Notes: generated from the letters alone by a model not told the origin. 64,000 bases of DNA from Kiloniella litopenaei (GCF_000982415.1 NZ_LANI01000002.1:124001-188000), one strand, 5' to 3'. Numbered from the stretch's first letter, positions 8,419-17,294 are shown. Program-made: numbers and translations.

Positions 8419-9375
8419 ATGCAGTTCGTTCCAGAACGCATAACAACATACTGGCTGGAAGACCTTCTTCCTGAATTTTCAGGACGGTGGAATTCTATAC
8501 CGGGCAATGTGCGCGGGGCCATTCTCGTTATCCTTGCCACGCTGAGCGGCTCTGTCATGGGCGCAATGATCAAGGTTGTGGGGCAACGCGTCCCCGTATT
8601 TGAAATCCTCTTTATTCGTCAGCTTTTTGCCCTGTTAATGGTCGCCCCAATTATCATCAAATCAGGGACCTCGGCCTTAAAGACCACTGTTTGGAAACTT
8701 TATCTTGTACGCGGGGCCTTTTCTTTTATCGCCATGAGCGCAGGCTTTACCGCCGTCGTTTATATGCCCCTGGCCGAAGTCACCGCCATTGGCTTTGTCC
8801 GAACCCTTTTCACCACATTACTTGCAATTGTTTTCCTGCGCGAAGTTGTAGGTATTCGCCGCTGGTCGGTAACAATTATTGGTTTTATCGGCGTGCTGGT
8901 GATTATTCGCCCCGACACAGGCGAATTTAACATTTATGCCATTCTGGCGGTGATCTCGGCCTTTTTTGTTGCCGCTATTATGATTATCCTGCGCAAGGTG
9001 TCACAGATCGACAAGCCATCAACCATCATGGTTTACCAGTCCCTCCTTGTAACACTTTTTATGGCTGGCCCTGCGTGGTGGTATTGGACAACACCCACCC
9101 TGAGCGAAGTCTTGCTGATTATCCTGATCGCCCTGTTACTGTCTGCCATGCAATGGTTTTACATACAGGCCTATCGCGTGGCAGAGGCCGTGACAGTCGC
9201 ACAGGTCGAATACGTACGCCTTCTCTTCGCCACCGGGATCGGCATTCTCTTTTTCGCAGAGATCCCCACCCTCTGGACCCTGCTGGGCGCCAGCATCATC
9301 GTTGGCTCAACCTTCTACACCGTCCACCGTTCCGCCGTACGCAAAAAAGAACGCGAAGCAAAAGAGGAAAGTTGA
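8419..9375 (+). CDS. EamA/DMT-family membrane transporter
   Basis: 318 residues when started at the ATG at 8419, which is preceded by aaagga; the frame is open further upstream to 8323 but that part holds the leader hairpins. A cytoplasmic N-terminal tail of about 30 residues is followed by ten helices in two EamA repeats: first half LVILATLSGSVMGAMIKVVGQ to IVFLREVV, second half AILAVISAFFVAAIMIILRK to the basic, coiled tail KKEREAKEES. Close in type to S-adenosylmethionine or amino-acid exporters of this superfamily, but substrate cannot be assigned. Confidence 0.88.
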   Translation: MQFVPERITTYWLEDLLPEFSGRWNSIPGNVRGAILVILATLSGSVMGAMIKVVGQRVPVFEILFIRQLFALLMVAPIIIKSGTSALKTTVWKLYLVRGAFSFIAMSAGFTAVVYMPLAEVTAIGFVRTLFTTLLAIVFLREVVGIRRWSVTIIGFIGVLVIIRPDTGEFNIYAILAVISAFFVAAIMIILRKVSQIDKPSTIMVYQSLLVTLFMAGPAWWYWTTPTLSEVLLIILIALLLSAMQWFYIQAYRVAEAVTVAQVEYVRLLFATGIGILFFAEIPTLWTLLGASIIVGSTFYTVHRSAVRKKEREAKEES

Positions 9376-9551
9376 AGCAAACAGAAAATTCCTTTCACTA
9401 TTTTGTAACGGGCGCGCTATTGGTGCCTTGCTTATGGTGCTTTGAATGCAGGGATTAATTTTTTGATAGTTATGTTTAAGACACATTGTGATAAACATAG
9501 CTAAGCTTATGATACACTTATCAAACACCTGCCAAGGCATGAGATAGCGAC

Positions 9552-10526
9552 ATGAATGAACATATCCTGATATCTTACGATTTTGACGGCAAGGGTGGTG
9601 GCAAAGAGGTACTTGATACTGATGTCATCAGCCAGAAGTTACGGGATGACAAACTTGCGTGGATACATCTGGATTTAAACCACCCCGATACACAGCCCTG
9701 GCTGGAAAAAGAGATCGCCTATCTAGACCCCTTTATTGTCGATAGCCTCACCGCCGAAGAAACCCGCCCCCGGATTACAGAAATCGACGAAGGGGCACTG
9801 GTAATTTTACGCGGGGTCAACCTGCATGAAAATGCCGACCCGACCGACATGATCTCTATCCGTTTATGGATTGATGCCCACCGCATCATCAGTGTCCAAA
9901 AAAGACAGCTTAAAGCAGTTCAGGACATCCAAGAAAAAATCAAACACGGCAAAGGCCCCAAAAGTGCCGGACAGTTTATTTCTCTTTTAATCGCACGTCT
10001 GTCAGAACGCATGGAACCAATCCTGATTGATCTGGACGAACAGGTTGATAATCTGGAAGAGGTCATCATGGAAAAGGCTGATAAATCCTTGCGTGAAACC
10101 GTCGTTAATATTCGCAAACAGATCATCATGCTTCGACGCTATATCTCTCCGCAACGCGATGCCATTCTTCAACTGCGCGGGTCGGATCTTGGCTGGCTCA
10201 GTAACGAAGACAAACGCCGGGTACAGGAAAGTTATAACCACGTTACACGTTTTGTCGAAGACCTCGATGCTCTGCGTGAAAGGGCACAGGTTATCAAGGA
10301 CGAGCTTATCAACAGCCTGTCAGATAAGTTGAATAAAAACATGTATACCCTGTCCGTTATCGCGGCGATCTTTATGCCGCTGGGCTTTTTAACCGGACTA
10401 TTGGGAATAAATGTCGGGGGGATACCCGGCGGCGGAGACGAAAACGCCTTTTGGCTGTTCAGTGGACTTTTGATTTTAATCGTCTCTATACAGATTTACA
10501 TATTCAAGAAGCTTAAATGGTTTTGA
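9552..10526 (+). CDS. zntB: CorA-superfamily divalent cation transporter, ZntB type
   Basis: 324 residues. A large soluble N-terminal domain with long helices (about 1-260) precedes two C-terminal membrane helices; between them is the signature loop G-I-N-V-G-G-I-P-G-G. CorA magnesium channels have GMN here, whereas ZntB-type zinc transporters have GIN, so a Zn transporter is more likely. Functions as a funnel-shaped pentamer in the inner membrane. It is a single gene with only a weak ribosome site (gaga) before the ATG. Confidence 0.88.
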   Translation: MNEHILISYDFDGKGGGKEVLDTDVISQKLRDDKLAWIHLDLNHPDTQPWLEKEIAYLDPFIVDSLTAEETRPRITEIDEGALVILRGVNLHENADPTDMISIRLWIDAHRIISVQKRQLKAVQDIQEKIKHGKGPKSAGQFISLLIARLSERMEPILIDLDEQVDNLEEVIMEKADKSLRETVVNIRKQIIMLRRYISPQRDAILQLRGSDLGWLSNEDKRRVQESYNHVTRFVEDLDALRERAQVIKDELINSLSDKLNKNMYTLSVIAAIFMPLGFLTGLLGINVGGIPGGGDENAFWLFSGLLILIVSIQIYIFKKLKWF

Positions 10527-10697
10527 TGAAACCCCGGGCTAAGCACCATTATCAGCCTTATGATTGCACCCAGCTAACTAAGCTTGCCAGCAACTGTTTT
10601 TAAAGTCTTTTGAAAAAGAAAACTATAAAGCACTGGAATTACACCACCATAGATAATAATATACCCTTATCGTTCAATCCTGATAAGAGGCTGCCGC

Positions 10698-11204
10698 GTG
10701 GGTTACAAACTGGATTTTAAGAACCTGGAATGCTGTATAGTAGATGATGAGCCCTTTATCCAACGCATCGTAAAATCTATTCTAACGTCTTTAGGCGTGC
10801 GGGATATCCGCATGGCTGGCGATGGTGCCGGTGGGTACAAATTACTAAAAAGAAAACCCGCAGACCTTATTTTCATCGACTGGACGATGAAACCTATCTC
10901 GGGCATAGATCTTGTCAAAAAAATCCGTTCCTCTGACGATCAGAACATTGCCAATATACCGATTATTATGCTGACAGCACATTCGGAACGCGAATACGTA
11001 GAGCAAGCAGTTCAGGCGGGTGCGAACGACTATCTGGTTAAACCCGTATCACCAAAACTCTTGCGCCAACGTATCGAAGGAATCTTCAAAAACCGACTGC
11101 CCTTAAGCGAAGAAACCAGACGCACGAAACCCAAACCCCTAAAGGCAAAACCGGAAGAAACAGAAGAAGACGATTTCTTTGAAATCTCTGTAAAAGAAGA
11201 ATAG
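10698..11204 (+). CDS. single-domain response regulator with acidic tail
   Basis: 168 residues from a GTG start, with agagg 8 bp upstream. Receiver domain about 8-130: acidic pair in IVDDEP, phospho-acceptor Asp in FIDWTMKP, Thr in IMLTAHS, Lys in DYLVKPVSP. The remaining 35 residues are charged, low in complexity and end with EETEEDDFFEI; there is no DNA-binding domain. Likely a CheY-like relay or an output through protein contact. No kinase gene is adjacent, so its partner is probably one of the many kinases elsewhere. Confidence 0.92.
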   Translation: MGYKLDFKNLECCIVDDEPFIQRIVKSILTSLGVRDIRMAGDGAGGYKLLKRKPADLIFIDWTMKPISGIDLVKKIRSSDDQNIANIPIIMLTAHSEREYVEQAVQAGANDYLVKPVSPKLLRQRIEGIFKNRLPLSEETRRTKPKPLKAKPEETEEDDFFEISVKEE

Positions 11205-11334
11205 ATAGCTGTCTGAATAAAACTTGGTCTCACGATGGCCAGACTTGCTATTTTTCAGAACACTATTCAGACCGGACATAATTCGGGCCTATATCTGTCG
11301 CCAAGACCTATATCTCTCACCAAGAAATGAGTGA

Positions 11335-11371
11335 AAAACGACCAGAGAGAAATAAACTCCCTGGTCGTTTA
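11335..11371. terminator. bidirectional rho-independent terminator
   Basis: Stem acgaccagagag (11338-11349) with ctccctggtcgt (11357-11368), one mismatch, flanked by A's on the left and T's on the right. It separates the response regulator from the convergent GFA gene. Confidence 0.8.
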
Positions 11372-11418
11372 TTATAAGCAACAAGTATTACCCCTGTGAC
11401 AAGTACACCTGTTTAACT

Positions 11419-11877
11419 CTATTCTACCATGCCAAGGGATTTCAGGAATTCGTGTTCCGTCATGCGGGGGTGATCACCTGCAAAGTTGTATCCGGCTGGC
11501 TTACTGTCGATATAGATTTCATTGGCAAGTGAAAAGCCGTCATTTTTATCAAAGGCCCCCGCCCATACAACTGTCATGCTGCCGTCGCGCAAGCGATAGA
11601 AAAGGTGTGTTCCGCAGTTCTGGCAAAATCCCCGCTCAGCCCAATCTGAAGATACATATGACTTTACATTATCTTCATTTTCAAATTCCATGCCCTCAAC
11701 ATGAATAGCCATGGTTGGACCACCCGACCATTTACGACAAGTTCCGCAATGACACACCCCGTGGTCACCACCAACACCCGTTGCCGTAAACTTCACTGCC
11801 CCACACAAACACCCCCCGGTCTTTGTTTGACGGTCATCATTCTGGGCTTGCCCATTATCATGTGTTGCATCTGACAT
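11419..11877 (-). CDS. GFA/CENP-V family zinc-binding protein
   Basis: 152 residues from the ATG at 11877, preceded by aagggg; an upstream in-frame GTG has no ribosome site. Zinc-binding cysteines lie in GGCLCGAVKF, CHCGTCRKWSGG and FCQNCGTHLFYR, the three signatures of the glutathione-dependent formaldehyde-activating family. Most members are not proven to act on S-hydroxymethylglutathione, so I leave the function as a small-molecule thiol enzyme or carbon-sulfur lyase. Monocistronic. Confidence 0.9.
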   Translation of the reverse strand: MSDATHDNGQAQNDDRQTKTGGCLCGAVKFTATGVGGDHGVCHCGTCRKWSGGPTMAIHVEGMEFENEDNVKSYVSSDWAERGFCQNCGTHLFYRLRDGSMTVVWAGAFDKNDGFSLANEIYIDSKPAGYNFAGDHPRMTEHEFLKSLGMVE

Positions 11878-12046
11878 AATTTTCCCCTTCTGGTTCACAT
11901 AACGGCCGTTCTTTTTTGGCTAGGCGCCGACCACAACAACAGCCTTCATAATATATGACGAATATAAACACCCCCTACTGACAACATTATGTCAGTAGGT
12001 TTCTTATCCTTAAAATTTACCAGATATCTGCCCAGAGTATCCCCAA

Positions 12047-12106
12047 AAACATGTGAACCAGAAACATGTGTTTCAGAGATATATGTTCCAGAAATATATG
12101 TTTCGG
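12047..12106. repeat. degenerate 15-bp tandem repeat, four copies
   Basis: Successive units read aaacatgtgaaccag, aaacatgtgtttcag, then agatatatgttccag and aaatatatgtttcgg. Period about 15 bp with drift from acatgtg to atatatg. Confidence 0.75.
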
Positions 12107-12361
12107 CAGCTATAACAACTATGGGGGTTAGAAACTGCGAAACTCTCGCCCAAAAACCACAAACTTAAACAATATGTCCCCAAAAACAGCCACAACTTCC
12201 ATAGATATCTAACCGATTCCACACATAGCTAACAAAAAAACGACACCATAATGTGGAATTAATGGCATTGCATACAATATAAATCACCTGACAACGCCAC
12301 AAATATCACATTTGAATCAATTAACTAAAAAACACAGCCCACACCCTATAAGAGCATAGCT

Positions 12362-12492
12362 TCTTTTCACGTTTTTTTCACTCCACATTAATATGAAAAA
12401 AGTGTTCAATACACCCACGCAAGCAACTGATCCCGATTTTTGAAGCGCTCGCACTGCGCACCATCTATTTCAGAAATCGGGATTTGCTTTTC
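12362..12492 (+). repeat. structured repeat element, copy 1
   Basis: Starts with a T-rich motif (ttttcacgttttttt then cactc), then about 45 variable bases, then cacgcaagcaact, then a long hairpin. The hairpin pairs aagcaa (12421-12426) with ttgctt (12484-12489) and atcccgatttttgaa (12430-12444) with ttcagaaatcgggat (12469-12483); the loop holds a small gcgc/gcgc dyad. Copy 2 lies 362 bp downstream with the same order but different stem bases. Strand assigned only by analogy with the terminator-like end of copy 2. Confidence 0.5.
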
Positions 12493-12723
12493 CGCTGAAA
12501 TGCTATTCTTTAACTGCCCCAGTTTATGGTGCGGGCTATTCTGTGATCTTTTTTCCAATCGATCTTTTTTTACTGCTTTTTTATTCTGTATAGCCGGGGT
12601 CAGACAAACCCAAGCCAACGCCCCCTTCAATTTTGCGCCTTGCTGTATGCTCTTACAGAGCTTATCAGCAAAGCATCCAACGGGCCTTCAAACAGAAAAT
12701 CCTTAGATGCCTTCAGCGTGATA

Positions 12724-12870
12724 TTTTTTTCACGTTCTTTTCACTCACACCTTTCCGAGCAATTAGGTTTAAATACTCATGCAAGCAACTTCCCCCGGAT
12801 TGACAATGCGTTTTATTGCACCACGCCTGTTAGTTCGGGGGTCGTATTAGGTTATATATTCAACCTTTTT
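12724..12870 (+). repeat. structured repeat element, copy 2, with terminator-like end
   Basis: Same order as copy 1: T-rich motif (tttttttcacgttctttt, cactc), a variable stretch, atgcaagcaact, then a hairpin pairing cccccg (12792-12797) with cggggg (12836-12841). The stem sequence differs from copy 1 but pairing is kept. It is followed by aggtt/aacct (12849-12866) and a T run, a possible weak terminator, consistent with a small RNA read on the plus strand. Confidence 0.45.
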
Positions 12871-13157
12871 ATCCCTGGCTTTGTTTGCACATACTTTGTT
12901 GCTCGCTGATATAGCAACTTTTTCAGTACACCACCGATATTATTGATCGGTACACCCTGTATTGCCTTACCCAGCCGGCATTTATGTGCCAGCCTTTTTG
13001 GCTCTTGTTGATTTTGTTAGGGGGACAATTTCAACAGGAGTCATTTTTTTATCTGTTTTCTTGGTTTTCCCGCCCTGACATCCTTGTCACGACATGAACC
13101 CCGACATATACGAAGAAAATTCATCCCTAATTCATAGGTATTAAAATCATAGGCACA

Positions 13158-13194
13158 AAAAAAGCCCGGAACAAAAACTGTCGCGGGCTTTTTT
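13158..13194 (-). terminator. rho-independent terminator of the siderophore-interacting protein gene
   Basis: aaaaaagcccg (13158-13168) pairs with cgggctttttt (13184-13194), placing a U run after the stem on the minus strand, 22 bp beyond the stop. Flanking A/T runs on both sides mean it could also act on the plus strand. Confidence 0.88.
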
Positions 13195-13215
13195 GAAATA
13201 TAAAGCGATTAGAAA

Positions 13216-13995
13216 CTAAGCCGCAGCCATCCGTTTTTGAATTTGGTGTGCATCTTCTTCCAGACCGATTTTCCAATAGGCCGATACATATGTATCTTCC
13301 TTTGGTATCCCCCGTTCTTGATACAGATGGGTACGCAGTTCTTTCACGACACCGGACTCTCCGGCAACAAAAACACTGGGATAACCGGGGCGCCAGCGCA
13401 TTTTGCGGATGAAATCACTTTGCTGATAACTTCTTTGCGCAGGATTAGCGTGAACCAGCCAATGGATATCAATACCCGCGGGTGCATCAATCTCTTGTTT
13501 ATCTTCTTCGGATGTTACTTCGAAAACGGCCGTTCCAACAGCATCTTTTGGCAACGCTTCCAGCGCCGCCGCCGCCGCGGGTATTGCCGTCATATCCGCC
13601 GCAAGCAAAAACCAGTCTGCATCCAGATAGGTCATCTTCTTGGGACCTGGCCCAAAAAGGCCGATATAGTCCCCCGGCAAAGCAGCCTGTGCCCAATTAC
13701 TCGCGGGGCCACCATCGCCGTGGATCACAAAATCAATGTCCAATTCGTTTTCCTCTACCCGATGCTGACGAACGGTATAGGTCCGCATTACCGGGCGCTG
13801 GCCATCAACAATCCGAGAAACAAATTCAGCCGGGTCGATATCCCCTTGCGGGATCAAAACTTTTACATGTGCCCCTTCCTGATCTTCGGGAAAGCCCTGT
13901 AGTCCGACGCCACCAAGTGTTACACGCAACATATGCGGCGTCAGCTGTTCCTTTCGAACAACAGTCAAAATTCTTGGTGGTTTACGCTTACTCAT
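13216..13995 (-). CDS. siderophore-interacting protein, FAD-dependent ferric reductase family
   Basis: 259 residues of the ViuB/YqjH type. The N-terminal FAD domain (about 5-120) contains MRTYTVRQH, the flavin-binding R-x-Y-T/S motif; the C-terminal SIP domain (about 125-250) has LLAADMTAIPAAAAALEALP and FVAGESGVVKELRTHL. It reduces ferric siderophores in the cytoplasm to release iron. Start supported by ggggga 4 bp before ATG. A palindromic AT-rich site about 180 bp upstream may mediate iron control. Monocistronic with its own terminator. Confidence 0.92.
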   Translation of the reverse strand: MSKRKPPRILTVVRKEQLTPHMLRVTLGGVGLQGFPEDQEGAHVKVLIPQGDIDPAEFVSRIVDGQRPVMRTYTVRQHRVEENELDIDFVIHGDGGPASNWAQAALPGDYIGLFGPGPKKMTYLDADWFLLAADMTAIPAAAAALEALPKDAVGTAVFEVTSEEDKQEIDAPAGIDIHWLVHANPAQRSYQQSDFIRKMRWRPGYPSVFVAGESGVVKELRTHLYQERGIPKEDTYVSAYWKIGLEEDAHQIQKRMAAA

Positions 13996-14052
13996 TTAAT
14001 CCCCCATTCAGCAAGGTGACTATACCCATCAATTTGTTCATTGACTGCCAGT

Positions 14053-14086
14053 AACGGTAAAAGTCTTTTAACGGTAAAAGTCTTTG
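14053..14086. repeat. 17-bp tandem duplication
   Basis: aacggtaaaagtctttt at 14053-14069 is followed at once by the same 17 bases with one change at the end (14070-14086). Confidence 0.9.
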
Positions 14087-14173
14087 CGAGCCCTTTTACG
14101 CCATTACCAGCGCGGGTATATCTACAGGGAATATAAGACGTAATTATGACAATGCAATGCGAATCATTCTTAA

Positions 14174-14190
14174 TTAGAAAATTTTTCTAA
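14174..14190 (-). promoter_or_regulatory. possible iron-responsive operator upstream of the siderophore-interacting protein gene
   Basis: Palindrome with TTAGAA and TTCTAA half-sites around a 5-bp centre, resembling the alphaproteobacterial Irr ICE motif (which has a 3-bp centre). Directly to its left is gcgaatcattctta, which resembles half of a Fur box. Spacing is not canonical, so the identity of the regulator is uncertain; control by iron fits the downstream gene. Confidence 0.4.
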
Positions 14191-14460
14191 TAACAAATTG
14201 TTTTTTAATGGAAATTTATTTTATTATATTTAGAAGTTTTACATAGAGAGAAGCACTCTATTCAACAGAGCAGCCAAAAAATAACCCCGAGATCACGGAC
14301 CAGGTCAAGATATTTTCGCCCCATGGCTGTAATACATTCCAAGTTTACCGCGCTTGCCATACCAGATAGCGCCCCCAAAAAGCCGCTTGACATCCAACAT
14401 ATTTCTGGCTGATTTCGGGATGACTTTGATGCTTACTTTCCCGTGACAGGAAATTAAATC
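14191..14460. other. intergenic region between GNAT and siderophore-interacting protein genes
   Basis: Mostly AT-rich near 14190-14240, then ordinary composition. No terminator or gene recognised. Confidence 0.3.
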
Positions 14461-15009
14461 CTACAGGCGTTTATACATATAGGTTGTGGGATCAAACCTT
14501 GTTTTATCATGCGCATCCCGACAAAAATCCGGGATAACACCCGCGATTTCATACCCCAATTGACGATAAAGTGGTTCGGCATTATCCCCCGTGCGCGTAT
14601 CCAGCGTAAGCAGGCTTTTTCCCCGCATTCTTGCCTGGGTTTCCAGTTCTGCCATTAATGCCTTGGCAATACCGCGTTTTCTAAACAGAGGTGATACCAA
14701 CAGCTTGGAAACATCTGCCCGGTGGCTTTGATTTGGCATCGTACTGCAACATAGCTGGACCGTACCAATAACCTGTTCCCCCACAATATAAACCATCAAA
14801 AGAGTCTGACAGGACACAACCCCGGGGCGAACATGATTGCGCCAGAACTGCAAACTGTCCTCTTTTGAAAAAGGCAATACAAACCCGACACTGGCACCAT
14901 CCAGAACACAGGCGTGCAGCAAATCCGCAAGCTCCCCAATTCGGGCATCAAAACCTGTGCTATCAAGACACAGAATTACTTCTCTATTTTTCATACTTTT
15001 ATATACCAT
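14461..15009 (-). CDS. GNAT-family N-acetyltransferase
   Basis: 182 residues. The acetyl-CoA fold is visible in the second half: VIGTVQLCCS (beta 4), VSKLLVSPLFRKRGIAKALMAELE (motif A, with R-K-R-G-I-A as the pyrophosphate loop, about 110-133), LLTLDTRTGDNAEPLYRQLGYEIAG (motif B). Closest in type to GNATs that act on small substrates or antibiotics; substrate unknown. A second ATG five codons in (14994) is a possible alternative start. The upstream DNA is a tandem repeat. Confidence 0.9.
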   Translation of the reverse strand: MVYKSMKNREVILCLDSTGFDARIGELADLLHACVLDGASVGFVLPFSKEDSLQFWRNHVRPGVVSCQTLLMVYIVGEQVIGTVQLCCSTMPNQSHRADVSKLLVSPLFRKRGIAKALMAELETQARMRGKSLLTLDTRTGDNAEPLYRQLGYEIAGVIPDFCRDAHDKTRFDPTTYMYKRL

Positions 15010-15037
15010 TCAAAAGATATCATTCGCTTATTGCCCT

Positions 15038-15107
15038 AACTGATTACCCAACTGATTACCCAACTGATTACCCAACTGATTACAGGGCCAACTGATTAAT
15101 GGGCCAA
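15038..15107. repeat. 12-bp tandem repeat, four to five copies
   Basis: aactgattaccc occurs three times perfectly (15038-15073), a fourth ends in acag (15074-15085), and a fifth copy follows after 4 bp (from 15090), with gggccaac repeated after it. Lies between two genes of the minus strand, in the promoter region of the GNAT gene. Confidence 0.95.
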
Positions 15108-15144
15108 CAACCAATCATCCGTTAATCCGGTAACAAAACGGCAC

Positions 15145-15726
15145 CTACAAAATGACAAGTGTATAGAAAGCCCCCTTTTTATGATGGGCGCGAAACCGAT
15201 TTGGCCCTTGTAACTTATATCGCAGACAATCCCCCTGTCGCAGGACATAAGACTGCCCGTTCACAGTCATCTCAAGCTCGCCTTCTCTCAGCACAAGGTG
15301 ATGCTCCAAAGCCCTTTGGGGTGCGTTATCTTTTGGGACAGCGGGATAGTCAATTTCAGTTCCAGGCTGCAACCGACATTCAAGTACTTCACACCCCAAG
15401 CTCGCCGAGGGTGGTGAGACAGAGCGGCGCTCAAAGCCCGTATCCTTATCATTCCAAAGCGTCTGATCATCCCGCCGAACCAACGGAAGAAAATCATCCT
15501 CAACCATAATCATCAAACGCGACATGGTCATGCCATAGGCGGCACACAACCGCCCCAATACAGCGGTCGTAGGGCTAACGTCCCCCTTTTCCATACGCGA
15601 CAGCGTTGCGCGACTGACATTACTCTGATCTGCAAGCTGATCCAAAGACCACCCCTTCTCAACGCGCAATGTCTTTAAACGTGCGGCTAGAACTTTGTCC
15701 TTTTGCCTTTCTATACCTTCTCTCAT
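15145..15726 (-). CDS. XRE-family regulator with C-terminal cupin
   Basis: 193 residues. HTH about 10-65: LKTLRVEKGWSLDQLADQSNVSRATLSRMEKGDVSPTTAVL is a textbook XRE motif. A cupin sensor domain follows (about 110-190: EIDYPAVP, EHHLVLREGELEMTVNGQSYVLRQGDCLRY). This architecture senses a small ligand and usually represses adjacent transport or catabolic genes. No ribosome site is obvious before the ATG, and a palindrome covers the start, suggesting autoregulation. Confidence 0.92.
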   Translation of the reverse strand: MREGIERQKDKVLAARLKTLRVEKGWSLDQLADQSNVSRATLSRMEKGDVSPTTAVLGRLCAAYGMTMSRLMIMVEDDFLPLVRRDDQTLWNDKDTGFERRSVSPPSASLGCEVLECRLQPGTEIDYPAVPKDNAPQRALEHHLVLREGELEMTVNGQSYVLRQGDCLRYKLQGPNRFRAHHKKGAFYTLVIL

Positions 15727-15735
15727 GTAAGAGAA
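15718..15735 (-). promoter_or_regulatory. inverted repeat over the start of the XRE-cupin gene
   Basis: ttctct (15718-15723) and agagaa (15730-15735) form a perfect dyad separated by catgta, which includes the start codon. Likely autoregulatory operator. Confidence 0.45.
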
Positions 15736-15967
15736 TTATTCCCAAAAAAGAGAAACGTCAAGACTTCAGAGGAAAACAGACACACCTGTTTTATACAGTA
15801 GATTTAACCCTCAAGCGGAAACTCTGATATACTCACACCAAGATCGAACCTGAACCCTTTCAAGGTGCCATAACAAGACACAGATTTCAGGTCTTCCAAA
15901 GGAGAAAAGAGAAAGACACAACGCAATCCCAATACCTTTCCACAACAGGATTAATTGAAAAAAACAA

Positions 15968-16801
15968 ATGATCCCCTCACCACGCCCCCTTTTCGCCCTC
16001 TGTTTTGTCCTGCATTTCATTCTGCTGTCCGGTGTCCTTTTGTTTATTTCCCCCACAGCCATTGCAGGCAGTTACGAAGACGGCATAGCGGCTTATCGCG
16101 CCGGTAAATACAATCAGGCGATAGAACTTCTGACCAAAGCTGGCGAGGACGGACATGCAAAGGCCCAATATTATCTCAGCGTCCTTTACGAGGGTGGTTC
16201 AGGAATAGACAAGGATATGCAGGCCTCTCTCAAATGGCTTCAGCGTGCAGCAGAGGGTGGCATGGTCGAAGCACAACGTAACCTGGGGGCTTTTTATCAC
16301 GATGACATAGATAATCCCGACGACGACCTTGATCAGGCGATTTATTGGTATCAACGCGCCGCAAGTCAGGGCGATTTAACCGGGCAATTAAGATTGGGTA
16401 TTTTGCTGGATCGGGAAAAGAATACCACGCACTATCATCGCGAAGCCATTCGCTGGTACTTGCTGGCTGCCCGACAAGGCGTCGCCCAGGCGCAATACAA
16501 TTTGGGCATGATGCACAGCCTCGGCCGAGGAACCCCCGTCAACCCTGACAAGGCCCTGGACTGGTTCTTCAAGGCCGCAAAGCAACGATATACCAATGCC
16601 ATGATTACCATCGGCGAACAGTATCTATCGGGCAAAGGGGTCGATGTGTCGCTTGTTGAGGCCTATAAATGGTTTCACCTTGCCGATATAAACGGGCACG
16701 AAACCGCCGCAAAAAGGATGAAAGAAATTGCCACGGAACTGACCAGCGAAGAAATCAGACAGGCCGAACACTTGGCCGGTGTATGGCTGTCAGAAAACTA
16801 A
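15968..16801 (+). CDS. secreted Sel1-repeat (TPR-like) protein
   Basis: 277 residues. Signal peptide about 1-33 (hydrophobic stretch ending SPTAIAGS), then five to six Sel1 repeats of 35-37 residues, each with A-x-x-x-L-G/S and W-x-x-x-A-A: for example AKAQYYLSVLYEGG, VAQAQYNLGMMHSLGRG, AYKWFHLADINGH. Such proteins are periplasmic scaffolds for protein-protein contacts, often in envelope or stress signalling. No strong ribosome site. No functional partner is visible nearby. Confidence 0.9.
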   Translation: MIPSPRPLFALCFVLHFILLSGVLLFISPTAIAGSYEDGIAAYRAGKYNQAIELLTKAGEDGHAKAQYYLSVLYEGGSGIDKDMQASLKWLQRAAEGGMVEAQRNLGAFYHDDIDNPDDDLDQAIYWYQRAASQGDLTGQLRLGILLDREKNTTHYHREAIRWYLLAARQGVAQAQYNLGMMHSLGRGTPVNPDKALDWFFKAAKQRYTNAMITIGEQYLSGKGVDVSLVEAYKWFHLADINGHETAAKRMKEIATELTSEEIRQAEHLAGVWLSEN

Positions 16802-16889
16802 ATCCAGATGGTTCCGGGTTATAGCAACATCAGGCTGCCACCGCTTTACGACTGACCATGTACATAAAGATCCTTGCGATAAACAAAGA

Positions 16890-17294
16890 TCATTTGCCAC
16901 GTAGTTTCATTTCAAAACTGGTGCGGTCGCGTTGAATTTCTTCCAGTACATCCCGCTTGGCGTTTTCCCGGTCGTCGTGTTTGCCGCTCCAGATAATCAG
17001 CTCAATTAATATCGGGGCAAGGTCATAGCCTTTGTCCGTGAGGTTATAGACAAAGCTGCGGCGGTTTTCGGGGTCTCTTTTTTTCTCGACAATGCCATTG
17101 CTCTCAAGGTGCTTGAGTCGATCAATGAGGATATTGGTCGCGATTCCCTCCTCGGCCTGCAAAAACTCACTATAAGTTCGTTTGCCCCCCAGCATGATTT
17201 CGCGGATGACCAGCAAAGTCCAGCGATCCCCAAAGGTATCAAGCCCGAATGCCACGGGACATCCGGAACTGCGTATCTTGTTTTCAGTCTTCAT
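16890..17294 (-). CDS. HxlR-family transcriptional regulator
   Basis: 134 residues. The family hallmark CPVAFGLDTFGDRWTLLVIREIMLG opens the protein, followed by the winged helix (FLQAEEGIATNILIDRLKHLESNGIVEK) and the wing (ENRRSFVYNLTDKG). HxlR regulators often respond to reactive aldehydes or quinones and control a divergent gene. Here the divergent neighbour is a tautomerase and a perfect 12-bp inverted repeat lies between them. Confidence 0.93.
   Translation of the reverse strand: MKTENKIRSSGCPVAFGLDTFGDRWTLLVIREIMLGGKRTYSEFLQAEEGIATNILIDRLKHLESNGIVEKKRDPENRRSFVYNLTDKGYDLAPILIELIIWSGKHDDRENAKRDVLEEIQRDRTSFEMKLRGK

Larger units (their letters stand above)
11878..13157. other. 1.3-kb gene-free stretch with repeats
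   Basis: No convincing coding frame: the open frames near 12406-12909 lack ribosome sites and family motifs. It contains a 15-bp degenerate tandem repeat (12047-12106), two copies of a structured element (from 12362 and 12724) and further short dyads, for example accgat/atcggt near 12932-12950. Could hold small RNAs. Confidence 0.5.

Noticed and set aside
12362-12870. Structured repeat pair considered as integron attC sites or a retron RNA
   Set aside because: No consistent GTTRRRY/RYYYAAC ends, no integrase and no reverse transcriptase in the window.
13237-13902. 221-codon open frame antisense to the siderophore-interacting protein gene
   Set aside because: Sense gene is complete with FAD motif, ribosome site and terminator; antisense product has no recognisable domain.
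15038-15107. Tandem repeat considered as a CRISPR array
   Set aside because: Units are 12 bp with no spacers; not CRISPR.
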